This document shows, piece by piece, positions 25,024 through 33,394 of a stretch of DNA of 39,204 nt. Origin of the DNA: Sideroxydans sp. (GTDB lineage Bacteria; Pseudomonadota; Gammaproteobacteria; Burkholderiales; Gallionellaceae); assembly GCA_013140695.1 (NCBI GenBank), contig JABFSI010000013.1, forward strand, positions 1 through 39,204, written 5' to 3'. The notes beneath the pieces are model-generated. The model saw only the letters and a list, made by a program, of their open reading frames with translations. It was not told the origin of the DNA and made no database searches. Made by a program: the position numbers and the translations under genes. Each line of letters starts with the position of its first letter. Within the stretch, counting starts at the first letter, position 1.

Positions 25024-27231
25024 ATGGGAAAGAGCATGCGGCAGTTACGGTCTGTACTAAAAAGCACTTTTCTGGCATTGACGTTAGGTGGAGTATGTTG
25101 CTCGGTAGTGGCTGCAGAAACAGAAGAACCGCAGACGAGAGAATCATCTGCCGACACCACGTCCATAACGCTCCCAGAAGTTGTTGTCACGGCAGCACAA
25201 AAACGTGTTCAGCCCATCAAAGATGTGCCTATCGCCATGACTGTCGTCAGTCACGAGGCCCTTGAAAATGGCCACGCCGCCACGCTGACCGACATGCAGC
25301 AACTGGTGCCTAACTTTTCCATAGATCAGAGTATTGTCAGGGTTCGCGGCGTTGGCGGTGGCGGAACCAATATCGGTTTCGATACGCGAGTAGGCATTTA
25401 CTTGGATGGAATTTATCTGGGACAGACTCAAGCGCTCGAGCAAGCATTGCTTGATGCTGATACTGTTGAGGTACTGCGCGGTCCGCAGGGACATCTGTTC
25501 GGTCGCAACACCGTGGCTGGTGCAGTCAACATCACGACCCGTGCGCCCTCGGAAACATTTGAAAGCACACTCAGTGTAGACGCGGGAAGCTATAGCACGC
25601 GCGAAGCACATGGCAGTTTATCTGGGCCGATTGCGGACAAGCTACAGGGCAGGTTTTCTTTTGGCTACGAAACACGAGATGGCTTCACCACAAACCTTTT
25701 CGACCCTCAGATGCTCGATGGACTGAAGCGCACCTCAGTACGTGGCCAACTCGCCATTCAGGCAAGCGACAGGCTGGAAATCAAAATTTCCGCCGACCAC
25801 GCCGACATCAAGCAAACCGCCATTACTGGCGAAGCCATGACTGGCATGTTTGATGCGCCAATGTCTGGTGGTCCGTATACCAGCCACACCGTCAATTTCA
25901 ATACTAAGCCCTTCACCAATAGCACACTGTCCGGCGCCAGCCTGACGGCAAACTACGATATGCCTGGGGGCAGCACACTAACGGCAATCACAGGTTACCG
26001 CGACACGCATCAGGACTGGCAGCATGACTTGGACTGGAGCCCACTGGATGTGGGGCGCGTCAACTATTCAGACGGCTTTAAACAACTCTCCCAAGAAATC
26101 CGAATCGCATCTCCTGCCAAAGACTCGTTGCGCTATGTTGCCGGTATGTATCTGATGCGTGAGTCTGCGAATAGCTTTCGCGCATCAACTTCCGGTAACG
26201 ATGCTGGATTACTTGGTCTGCCAGTCGGCGTAGTCGTACCAGTATCAAGCGCGGTGAAGACCGACTCATACGCTTTATTTGGGGCGATTGATTATGACCT
26301 CACCAACAAGCTGACACTCAATCTTGGCACTCGTTATACCTTTGAAAAAAAGGATCTGCTATATAACCTTACTGGTGCCGGCTTCCTCGGTATCGGAAAT
26401 GCCGTTAATTACACCGATACACGTTCTGATAACATGATGACACCCACAGTCGGCATAACATACGCGTTGGATAAATCGCTTAATATTTACGGCAAATACT
26501 CGTCCGGATTCAAGAGTGGAGGCTGGAACCTTGACTTTCTTAGCGCAGCCCAAATTGCCAACAAGTTCAATTTCAATAAGGAGTCTGTTAAAAGTTATGA
26601 ACTCGGACTGAAGGGATCGGCGTTCGAGCAGTACATGCAATATGACCTCACGGTTTTTCATAGCAGTTTCAAGGATTATCAGGTATACCAGTTTGTAAAT
26701 ACGGGGCTTACAACAGAACTGCAACTGCGCAACGCAGCCAAAGCAGCTTCAACTGGCGCAGAAGCCAGCTTTCAGGCAATGGCGACCAAAAACCTCAGCA
26801 TTGGTGTCAGTGTCGGCATCGTGAGTGCGGTATTTAAGAGTTTTCCCGGAGGACTGACGGGAGGCGGCGACGCAGCTGGCAAACACCTGCCTTATTCACC
26901 GAGCATGACGACTGCACTATCAATCAATTACAACATGCCTGCACCCTCTCTGGGCGGACGGCTTGCGCTTTATGGTGAATATAACCACCGCAGCAATTCG
27001 TTCAGTGGGGTGGACAACAATGATTCTACCGACAGAGTCAGCAGCAGGAACGTAGTCAATTCACGCGTGTCGCTTACCTCTAACACGGCACCTTTAGAGC
27101 TAAGTCTGTGGGTACGCAATCTGTTCAACAACAGCTATACGACAGCGAGTGGTCGAGATTTTTTCGGTAACCAGTATATTAAACGTGGCGACCCGCGCAT
27201 CTTTGGCTTTGAGGGCAAATACAGTTTCTGA
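25024..27231 (+). CDS. TonB-dependent outer-membrane receptor
   Basis: The 735-residue protein starts with a signal peptide (RSVLKSTFLALTLGGVCC...VVAA). A TonB-box-like segment, LPEVVVTAAQKR, is followed by VPIAMTVVSHEAL. The plug domain is at about 50-160 with the motifs VRGVGGG, VGIYLDGIYLG and VEVLRGPQGHLFGRNTVAGAVNITTR. The remainder is a 22-strand barrel with a C-terminal Phe. The frame is open far upstream into the kinase gene. I place the start at 25024 (GAGA 8 nt upstream); ATG 25036 is an equally good choice, and ATG 24931 overlapping the kinase stop would add 31 residues before the signal peptide. This receptor subgroup is common for siderophores and plant-type oligosaccharides; the substrate cannot be told. 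It may be controlled by the two-component system before it. Confidence 0.9.
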   Translation: MGKSMRQLRSVLKSTFLALTLGGVCCSVVAAETEEPQTRESSADTTSITLPEVVVTAAQKRVQPIKDVPIAMTVVSHEALENGHAATLTDMQQLVPNFSIDQSIVRVRGVGGGGTNIGFDTRVGIYLDGIYLGQTQALEQALLDADTVEVLRGPQGHLFGRNTVAGAVNITTRAPSETFESTLSVDAGSYSTREAHGSLSGPIADKLQGRFSFGYETRDGFTTNLFDPQMLDGLKRTSVRGQLAIQASDRLEIKISADHADIKQTAITGEAMTGMFDAPMSGGPYTSHTVNFNTKPFTNSTLSGASLTANYDMPGGSTLTAITGYRDTHQDWQHDLDWSPLDVGRVNYSDGFKQLSQEIRIASPAKDSLRYVAGMYLMRESANSFRASTSGNDAGLLGLPVGVVVPVSSAVKTDSYALFGAIDYDLTNKLTLNLGTRYTFEKKDLLYNLTGAGFLGIGNAVNYTDTRSDNMMTPTVGITYALDKSLNIYGKYSSGFKSGGWNLDFLSAAQIANKFNFNKESVKSYELGLKGSAFEQYMQYDLTVFHSSFKDYQVYQFVNTGLTTELQLRNAAKAASTGAEASFQAMATKNLSIGVSVGIVSAVFKSFPGGLTGGGDAAGKHLPYSPSMTTALSINYNMPAPSLGGRLALYGEYNHRSNSFSGVDNNDSTDRVSSRNVVNSRVSLTSNTAPLELSLWVRNLFNNSYTTASGRDFFGNQYIKRGDPRIFGFEGKYSF

Positions 27232-27294
27232 GGAAGCGATCCGCATTTCACTTTACGTTTGCCGATGAAAAGCCATTCAAGAGGGAAAAATTGA
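27232..27294 (+). pseudogene. 3' scrap of a histidine-kinase gene
   Basis: Directly after the receptor stop, in the same frame, 20 codons encode SDPHFTLRLPMKSHSRGKN and then TGA. The segment FTLRLPMK matches FTLRLPLK at the very C-terminus of the kinase encoded upstream (24934), where GHKL ATPase domains normally end. Nothing of the rest of a kinase is present. It looks like the leftover of a second kinase copy, as if the receptor gene had been inserted into or recombined with a kinase locus. Confidence 0.5.
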
Positions 27295-27329
27295 GTGCTG
27301 CCATATGGTTAAATCTGAATGAAAATTCG

Positions 27330-27455
27330 TTACGCCTCGCCGAGGATCGTCTTCTGGTCGAGCAGCTGTTGCAACTGGTTTAAGTTCTTCGATTTTGGCG
27401 ATAGCGCATGGGGAATTTGGTGCAACAAAGAATGTGAGACTTCATCAAGTTTCAT
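27330..27455 (-). CDS. Possible small protein of 41 residues
   Basis: In the 400-bp stretch between the receptor gene and the IS element, the minus strand has an ATG-started frame with a protein-like composition (MKLDEVSHSLLHQIPHALSP then a Leu/Gln-rich helix). No ribosome binding site is seen and I recognise no family. The plus strand over the same bases also has an open frame (27291-27383) ending in a Leu-rich helix, so one may merely mirror the other. Either could be a remnant. The rest of 27295-27632 shows nothing else I can name. Confidence 0.2.
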   Translation of the reverse strand: MKLDEVSHSLLHQIPHALSPKSKNLNQLQQLLDQKTILGEA

Positions 27456-27636
27456 ATTTATCAATATATCAAACTTCAATGACTGCTTTGTAGAAAGTCG
27501 TCCGACTCAAGGGGGGCGACTTGACCCATGTCACCTTAATTAGCTTGTCACATAGCAGTCAATGATAAATTAGTTGATGGACTTAAATTGAAAAATTAAC
27601 CATGCGAAGGTTCATTACGAACTTCCGCTTTGGGCC

Positions 27637-29284
27637 GAGGTTGTGTCAAAACGCCAGAGTCAATGAATTGTAATACTGTTCTTTAGCACAACTAGTAATT
27701 GTTTAGATTGAAGTTTGTTATGCAGCTTTCTTGCACAAATCAAGGCCACAGGCCTTATGTAGCCATTGCCTTCATCAATGCCACACTTCCCATGATCTTC
27801 ATCACTCTTTTCATGTTGTATGCCAGGATATGTAAACTCATCTCCGTACTGACATGCGACTTGGTTTTCATCAAGAAGTGCGAAGCCCCCATCCAGTGTT
27901 TTAAGGTGCCGAACGTGTGTTCTATCGTGCATCGCCTAATCTTCATGGCGTCAGGCATCTTTTCTAGGTTCGATTGCATTTGATCCAGGACTGCTTCATT
28001 CTCCCAACGCTTAATCCGTCTTTGATCGCTGGTGGTGCAACTGGACTTTAGTGCGCACTTCTTGCATTGAGAACTCCAGTATGTGGTGAGATTTTTACCA
28101 GATTCCAATGAACGGTAGCGTTCTATCAGCAATTCGCCTGCTGGACATTGGTAGGTATTACTCTTGGGATCGTACACAAAGTGGCGTTTATCAAATAAGC
28201 CATTCGCTTTGTTTCCTGAGGTTAAGCACTTTGGCATGATCGGTGTAATGCCGTTCTCAACACAAGCCGCCACTTCTTCACCTTTGTAGTAGCCTTTATC
28301 CGCCACTACCGTCAGCGCCTCTTTTTGCAAGGCGTCCTTGGCCTGCTTACCTATGTTCGCTAATTGCGTTCTATCATGCCCGGCTGTAGTGACCTCATGT
28401 GCCACGATGAGATGGTGTTTCGTATCCACCGCCGCCTGTACGTTATAACCGACAATGCCACCGCCACGATGTTGCATGGAGCGTGCATCAGGATCAGTTT
28501 GTGATACCTGCTTATCTGGAGATGACTGTACCTCAGATTCAATCGTTTCCAGCGTTTTCATTTGCGCTTGGAACATCGCAATACGCTCAGTTAAGCGTAC
28601 TTGATGAGGTGTTGATTGCTTAGGGGAGCTAATGTCAGCCGCTTCTAAATCATCCAGATATTGCTGAATGTTTTTCTCCACTTCTTGCATGCGTTTTTTA
28701 ATCTTCGCCTGTGTGTAGTTCTTATCACAGTTGTTGACGGCTTTGAACTTGCTGCCATCAATGGCAATCATGGAATCAGCAAATAAATGCATACGACGGC
28801 ATAATTCTACAAACTGGCTGCACACTTTGCGTATGGCAGGACCGTTCTCATTTCTGAATCTGGCAATGGTTTTAAAATCAGGATTGAGTCTTGCGATCAA
28901 CCACATGAGTTCAACATTACGGTTGGCTTCTGCTTCCAGGCGTCTACTGGATTGAATACGATTGAGATAGCCATAGATGTAGAGTCTGAGCATGGCAGCA
29001 GGATGATAAGACGGCCGACCCGTCTGCGCTGGGTTCACGCCTGCGAACCCTAATTCCGATAGCGCTAACTGATCTACAAATACATCAATCACGCGCACCG
29101 GATTATCTTCTGCGATGTATTCGTCCAGTAGCTCTGGAAGAAGCGTACTTTGTGTTCTATCTTGACCTTGGATAAATCGTTTCATAGTTAAATAAAAACA
29201 ATGTAATCAGATGGTTAAATTATACAATATCTGGATTATTGTGTTTATTTAAGATTAAATTTATTGGGGTTTTGACACAGGCTC
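27637..29284 (-). mobile_element. Intact IS1182-family insertion sequence
   Basis: The element is 1648 bp long. Its left end reads GAGGTTGTGTCAAAACGCCA; the reverse complement of its right end reads GAGCCTGTGTCAAAACCCCA, 17 matches in 20. GGCC flanks it on both sides (27633-27636 and 29285-29288), a palindromic 4-bp target duplication as expected for IS1182 relatives. Removing the element and one GGCC restores a 19-mer nearly matching the dispersed repeat at 3027-3045, which confirms the ends. It holds a single full-length transposase gene, so it may still be active. Confidence 0.9.
27755..29185 (-). CDS. IS1182-family transposase
   Basis: The 476-residue protein has the N-terminal DUF772-type domain (RPSYHPAAMLRLYIYGYLNRIQSSRRLE) and a DDE catalytic core. 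The likely triad is Asp143 (IAIDGSKFKAVN), Asp296 (VVADKGYYKGEE) and Glu422 (CTIEHTFGTLKHWMG). An insertion with a Cys cluster (CKKCALKSSC) lies before the last acid, as in other family members. Length and motifs are complete with no frameshift. A short hairpin (AAGGCC-ACA-GGCCTT, 27742-27756) overlaps the stop codon and may end its transcript. Confidence 0.95.
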   Translation of the reverse strand: MKRFIQGQDRTQSTLLPELLDEYIAEDNPVRVIDVFVDQLALSELGFAGVNPAQTGRPSYHPAAMLRLYIYGYLNRIQSSRRLEAEANRNVELMWLIARLNPDFKTIARFRNENGPAIRKVCSQFVELCRRMHLFADSMIAIDGSKFKAVNNCDKNYTQAKIKKRMQEVEKNIQQYLDDLEAADISSPKQSTPHQVRLTERIAMFQAQMKTLETIESEVQSSPDKQVSQTDPDARSMQHRGGGIVGYNVQAAVDTKHHLIVAHEVTTAGHDRTQLANIGKQAKDALQKEALTVVADKGYYKGEEVAACVENGITPIMPKCLTSGNKANGLFDKRHFVYDPKSNTYQCPAGELLIERYRSLESGKNLTTYWSSQCKKCALKSSCTTSDQRRIKRWENEAVLDQMQSNLEKMPDAMKIRRCTIEHTFGTLKHWMGASHFLMKTKSHVSTEMSLHILAYNMKRVMKIMGSVALMKAMAT

Positions 29285-29350
29285 GGCCGTAACCAGACAT
29301 ACGACGCATCAATTTTCTAGCCCAAAAGCGGCCATTAGCAGAATAAAGTG

Positions 29351-29371
29351 CTTCCTATTCTAAACAGGAAG
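29351..29371 (-). terminator. Hairpin directly after the second kinase gene
   Basis: On the minus strand, immediately after the TAA at 29372-29374, CTTCCT (from 29371) pairs with AGGAAG (to 29351) around a 9-nt loop. Only a short mixed T-rich tail follows, so termination is plausible but weak. Confidence 0.3.
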
Positions 29372-31528
29372 TTAGGCTAGTTTTTGCAAGGTAATTACAA
29401 ACGCTACGCCATTTTTACGATTTACGGCAGATATTGAACCATTCATACCAAAAAGGTACATTTTAGCTGCATATAGACCAAGGCCTAAATTTCCACCTGA
29501 GTTGGGATCGCTAACTCCCAGTTTGAAAATATTCTCACAATCTTCGAGTGGAAGCCCTTCATTGAATACCTCTATAATTACTTGATCACCACTTTCTTCC
29601 CAACTGACAGTAATTATTGTACCAGCAGTTTTGTGACGCTCTGCATTATCTAACAAATGATCCAATACAGTTTCTAAAACGATATCATCGAAAAATGCTA
29701 TTACACCTGCACGTTTTCCAATACCGACGATTGGTTTTCCTATAGCGGCTAAATTTTCTGTCAGTTTAGTAACAAAAGTACTTAGATCATCAAGTCTAGC
29801 TGCAATAACGCCATTCAAAAGTCCTTCATCAATTGTTGCCGCTTCATGCAAAGCAATGACAGCTCGTTCCATCCGACATAAATTTCTATTCATCTCAGGA
29901 TCTTTAGAGCTACTCGCTAAAAGATTTGCCAAGGGAGAACGTATCTCATGACCAATTGCATTAAGAATTTCTCTGCGTGTTTCTAAAACTTCTTTTTCTC
30001 TACGTATCACTTCTGCTTTCTGGTAATTCTCACGTTCTAGCCGTTTTCGTTGGAAAACCATTCTTTGATGATCACGTTTATAAAGTAAATGTAATACACG
30101 GCCTAAGGTTCCAATTTGATCGGTACTATCAGCATATTCAGCAAAACTTCCACCACGATTCACAGCAGAAATGTGTGCGACTCTAGTCAATCGCTCTAAT
30201 CTCCTTGATCCTCCCCACAATAGCCATATAAAAACTGAAATTACGAAAATAGCTGCAAACTGCCAAGCAAGTGATCTAGCAGCTATATCGGGAACTATAT
30301 TAGCGTCTTCCGTCAAAGTTGCTGATAAAAGTGGAAGACCACTCAAATGCTGTTCTTGCGTTGCTGAGACCTTTTCGACTCCTGATACCATCAACCGAGC
30401 AACATGATTGGCTAACGATTGAAACCATCCTTGATACCTTGTTGATTCTGATGATGGCAAAGATGTTGAAGTCCAGAGTAAATTACCTTTTTCATTATTT
30501 CCATTCGAGTTTACTGAGAGTGTTGCTTTGGATAGTACGGAAATACGATATGCTTGTTCAAGAGAAACTTGGGCGGCACCTTCAGTATCTGGCTCAATCT
30601 TAAATAAATATTTTGGTGTTTCCATAGAGCTGCCTGCAGCATGAATGATATCAATGCCAACTTTAAGACTTTTGGTTTCTGGTGAAGGCCATCCAAGTAA
30701 GCGATTATCTATTGGTAAAAGCGTTGAATCTATACGCCCGAGGATAGAAACTATGTTTTCTTGAGTGTCAGTAATTTTTTGTTCAAATGCTTGCGCATTA
30801 ACTAATTTGGTTGAATAACCACCGTCTTCGGGTAAGTAGGAAGAAATTTCATGAAAACTGTTGAGATTTTCAGGTAAGGTTAGATGACGATTATTACTTT
30901 TCTGAGAAGGGAGCTGCTGAAAGGATAATTGTATATTAACCTGCTTTTTTCCATAAAAATGCAATATCAGTCGATCACCTTTTTCGATAGGTTCACCGCG
31001 TAAGTGTCTGCGGATCAACGGTGTGGGATACCTTAATGCAAAATATACATAATGACCTGTTGGATCAGAAGGAATTGCAGCAAAACAAGCCTGAAGTGTA
31101 GATGAGGAAGTATCAACTTTCGAAGCGTTAGTATTTGAAAGAAACTCAACAACACAAGCGCGAGGTGGATCAAACCTCAAGTTATTTGTACTGAACGAAT
31201 TTGTATTTTTTTTGGTTAAAAAATAAGTGAAAAAAGGGCGATTAACAGTCACTATCTGCAATGAACGCCTGGCTTTTGTGAAATCTGTGGGATTTTCCAG
31301 CAAAGATGAGCCGTTAGGCTCTCGAGTGTTTAACAAAAACTGACCAAGCTCGCCTCTAAGTACAGACTCTTGAATTTGATGCTCTTTATGGCTTGCTGTA
31401 ATTACAAAATCAACAATGGCAACCATAAATAATACTAAAAGTAATACTGCAGCAATTGCTGACCGCAATGTAAAGTCAACACGCTGTAATAATCGAAGTG
31501 ACTTTCTAGAAAGTTTAATTTTAAGCAC
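29372..31528 (-). CDS. Sensor histidine kinase with large periplasmic domain
   Basis: The 718-residue protein has a basic N-terminus, a first membrane helix (about 23-43), some 375 periplasmic residues I do not recognise, and a second helix (about 420-439). A HAMP-like linker, a charged coiled coil and a HisKA box with His527 (ILNAIGHEIRSPLANLL) follow. The ATPase has an N-box LLDNAERH and a G-box NLGLGLYAAK. I place the start at GTG 31528: it overlaps the regulator stop by 8 nt and has TGGA 6 nt upstream. An in-frame start at 31642 would add 38 residues inside the regulator gene. It is translationally coupled to the OmpR-type regulator. The pair is AT-richer than the TPS locus. The signal is unknown. 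Confidence 0.88.
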   Translation of the reverse strand: MLKIKLSRKSLRLLQRVDFTLRSAIAAVLLLVLFMVAIVDFVITASHKEHQIQESVLRGELGQFLLNTREPNGSSLLENPTDFTKARRSLQIVTVNRPFFTYFLTKKNTNSFSTNNLRFDPPRACVVEFLSNTNASKVDTSSSTLQACFAAIPSDPTGHYVYFALRYPTPLIRRHLRGEPIEKGDRLILHFYGKKQVNIQLSFQQLPSQKSNNRHLTLPENLNSFHEISSYLPEDGGYSTKLVNAQAFEQKITDTQENIVSILGRIDSTLLPIDNRLLGWPSPETKSLKVGIDIIHAAGSSMETPKYLFKIEPDTEGAAQVSLEQAYRISVLSKATLSVNSNGNNEKGNLLWTSTSLPSSESTRYQGWFQSLANHVARLMVSGVEKVSATQEQHLSGLPLLSATLTEDANIVPDIAARSLAWQFAAIFVISVFIWLLWGGSRRLERLTRVAHISAVNRGGSFAEYADSTDQIGTLGRVLHLLYKRDHQRMVFQRKRLERENYQKAEVIRREKEVLETRREILNAIGHEIRSPLANLLASSSKDPEMNRNLCRMERAVIALHEAATIDEGLLNGVIAARLDDLSTFVTKLTENLAAIGKPIVGIGKRAGVIAFFDDIVLETVLDHLLDNAERHKTAGTIITVSWEESGDQVIIEVFNEGLPLEDCENIFKLGVSDPNSGGNLGLGLYAAKMYLFGMNGSISAVNRKNGVAFVITLQKLA

Positions 31529-32216
31529 GTGGTTTCCAAATATAACCACGACCTGGCTCAGTGGATATTTCAGAAAAATCTGGATCCTTGTCCCGAAAAG
31601 CCAGCCGAATGTTACGAATATGACTTGCAAGCGCATTCGCACCTCGCCCAGTCGGCAAAGAACTCTCTAATTTTGCATGAACTACAACTGTTCCGAATGA
31701 CCGAGCCAATTGATCAACAATCCCCAATTCCGTTACAGATAGTTGTACTTCTTTTCCCTGCCACAAAAATTTCATCTGGTTATTCGGACTGCGTTCAAGA
31801 CCTTGTGGTAACTCCAACTTAGGCAAAGGTGCCGCACTTTGAGTCAATTGAGCGGCCTCCAATGACCGTTTAACCTTCACTAAAAAATCAACATCCTCAA
31901 AAGGTTTTGATATGAAGTCATAAGTGTATAAATAACTAGCAAGAGAACGTAATGTCGTATCACTTGTACCGGAAACGAATAAAACAACCTTAGCAGGCTT
32001 TTCTGCCGCTAACTTTAAACCTGCAAATCTGGATAACGTCGCTTGACCAAGCTCAATATCAAGGATGGCTAAATCATAGGTTTTAGAAGCCATTAACTCA
32101 CGCGCTCCTGCTTCATCAGCTGCTGCATCTACTTGAATGTCTGTAACTTCTGATATCAATTTAAGCATATGTTCACGCATCGCTGAGTCGTCTTCAACGA
32201 CGAGTATTAGTTGCAT
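31521..32216 (-). CDS. OmpR/PhoB-type response regulator
   Basis: The 231-residue protein has a receiver domain (VVEDD at about 6-10, phospho-acceptor Asp53 in LAILDIELG, later SKPFED with the conserved Lys). Its winged-helix DNA-binding domain (about 140-230) ends in EISTEPGRGYIWKPRA, the usual OmpR-family hairpin wing. ATG 32216 has GGAG 6 nt upstream; the longer frame would need a TTG at 32231. The kinase gene follows with an 8-nt overlap. It is divergent from the E2-like gene at 32433. No target is evident. Confidence 0.9.
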   Translation of the reverse strand: MQLILVVEDDSAMREHMLKLISEVTDIQVDAAADEAGARELMASKTYDLAILDIELGQATLSRFAGLKLAAEKPAKVVLFVSGTSDTTLRSLASYLYTYDFISKPFEDVDFLVKVKRSLEAAQLTQSAAPLPKLELPQGLERSPNNQMKFLWQGKEVQLSVTELGIVDQLARSFGTVVVHAKLESSLPTGRGANALASHIRNIRLAFRDKDPDFSEISTEPGRGYIWKPRA

Positions 32217-32432
32217 TTGTAGCTCCATCAAAGTGTAGATAAATCAACTTCATATTCTGGCGCTATTAACTTCTATATGCAAATAGAGAATTGTTCACTT
32301 TCAATAAAGTAAATGTACAAACGTTGATGGCCGTCAATATTCCCATATTTTCAATGGACTAACTTGGACGGCATCTGAACCCTATTTGCTCAGCACTCTG
32401 ACAAACTGATACTCATTGAAAAAGGGGCGTTA

Positions 32433-33353
32433 ATGGTTACGAAAATTAAAATACAGCTTGAAGAAATTGGTTTGCAACTTGACGCCTCGATTTTTCCGAT
32501 TGTTATGAATGGGGGTTTGGTAATGTCCAGCAAGCCATCTATTTTAAATTTAACACTGGACAAGGAGCAATTGAATGAACGAAAAACAAGAAGTGAAAAA
32601 CAAACCGATCAACCAGAAATCACAAGGAAATCACCAAGAACAGGAGGAAAGCCAACATACTCCAGAACATCAGCAGAATCCGGAGGAACACGGACGGCCT
32701 GTTCAACCTCATCGTTCTCACTCAACAGTGCAGACGATAAGCTCTATGCAAAATTAAGTGAAGTCCAATTAGCCTATCCTGAAACAACAATATATAAGCA
32801 GGAGGAGATGTTCTGGCTTCGAGTCGAAAGTTTGCTCCTGCCAGGGCTTGGCCGCAAAGCAATCTTTCTTTTGGCAGTTATTCCAAAATTTCGGAAAATA
32901 ATTGCATGGGGTTATTGGAGTGTCTGGAGTATTGGTGTGTCTTGGATAGGTCCTCGACATACCAATTATCCAGATGGTTCAATGTGCGCATTTGATATGA
33001 TGGATGGATCATGGCAGTATGGCGATAACCTTGTAAAACTACTAGATTTTTACACCGTTTGGGCAGTAAGACATTTGTATCTAGAATATTTTGATAGATG
33101 GCCAGGGCCACAAGCTTCTTCTAGTTATGTGGAACGAAACTTCGAATTCAAGGATCATGAATGTTGCGGATGCCCAATGCCTCAAGGAACTTACCATAAC
33201 TGCTGCAAACCGAATGACATCGCTAAAATAACACCAGCGGCAGCTTTATCATTTTGGATATTTTCTAAAAGAGATCAGCGTCACCCGCCTTCAGATATAA
33301 CTAATTTTGCAAGATTGGGTATAAATCCACCGCGCTTAGAATTATTTTGTTAG
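32433..33353 (+). CDS. Ubiquitin-conjugating E2-like protein with C-terminal SEC-C-like metal-binding motif
   Basis: The last 200 residues look conserved. GPRHTNYPDGSMCAFD holds His176 and Cys185 in the spacing of the E2 active site (HxNxxxxGxxC), followed by GSWQYGDNLVKLLDFYTVWAVRHL. Near the end CCGCPMPQGTYHNCC (244-258) resembles SEC-C zinc knuckles (CxC...CC). Bacterial E2-like proteins usually travel with E1-like, ubiquitin-like or JAB proteins in conjugation and defence operons; none is next to this gene. Residues 50-105 are Ser/Thr/Arg-rich, low in complexity, and overlap a frame with a better ribosome binding site (32575). The true start is therefore unsure: 32433, 32523 (GGGGG upstream) or a frameshift joining the nested frame. 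The E2 assignment rests on the active-site pattern only. Confidence 0.6.
   Translation: MVTKIKIQLEEIGLQLDASIFPIVMNGGLVMSSKPSILNLTLDKEQLNERKTRSEKQTDQPEITRKSPRTGGKPTYSRTSAESGGTRTACSTSSFSLNSADDKLYAKLSEVQLAYPETTIYKQEEMFWLRVESLLLPGLGRKAIFLLAVIPKFRKIIAWGYWSVWSIGVSWIGPRHTNYPDGSMCAFDMMDGSWQYGDNLVKLLDFYTVWAVRHLYLEYFDRWPGPQASSSYVERNFEFKDHECCGCPMPQGTYHNCCKPNDIAKITPAAALSFWIFSKRDQRHPPSDITNFARLGINPPRLELFC
32575..32757 (+). CDS. Nested 60-residue ORF with strong ribosome binding site, start of the E2-like locus
   Basis: ATG 32575 stands 7 nt behind AAGGAG, the best ribosome binding site in this neighbourhood. The product is rich in Gln, Glu, His and Asn (MNEKQEVKNKPINQ...) and looks like a disordered polar tail. 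It ends at TAA 32755-32757, exactly where the conserved part of the E2-like protein begins in the -1 frame (LSEVQLAYPE). Either this is a separate small protein coupled to the E2 gene, or the two belong together through a frameshift, natural or by mutation. Confidence 0.4.
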   Translation: MNEKQEVKNKPINQKSQGNHQEQEESQHTPEHQQNPEEHGRPVQPHRSHSTVQTISSMQN

Positions 33354-33394
33354 ATACAAATAATGCTTTTTATTATTTTTATAAAAACAATGAC

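Noticed and set aside
27319..27543. 74-codon plus-strand frame after the receptor gene
   Set aside because: Cys/Trp/Phe-rich composition with no ribosome binding site; overlaps better candidate frames.
29372..31642. Longer start for the second kinase at 31642
   Set aside because: It would overlap the regulator gene by 122 bp; GTG 31528 has a good ribosome binding site and places the basic residues before the first membrane helix.
32326..32375. GATGGCCGTC / GACGGCATC inverted repeat before the E2-like gene
   Set aside because: Short, with a bulge and a 31-nt gap; no reason to prefer it over chance.
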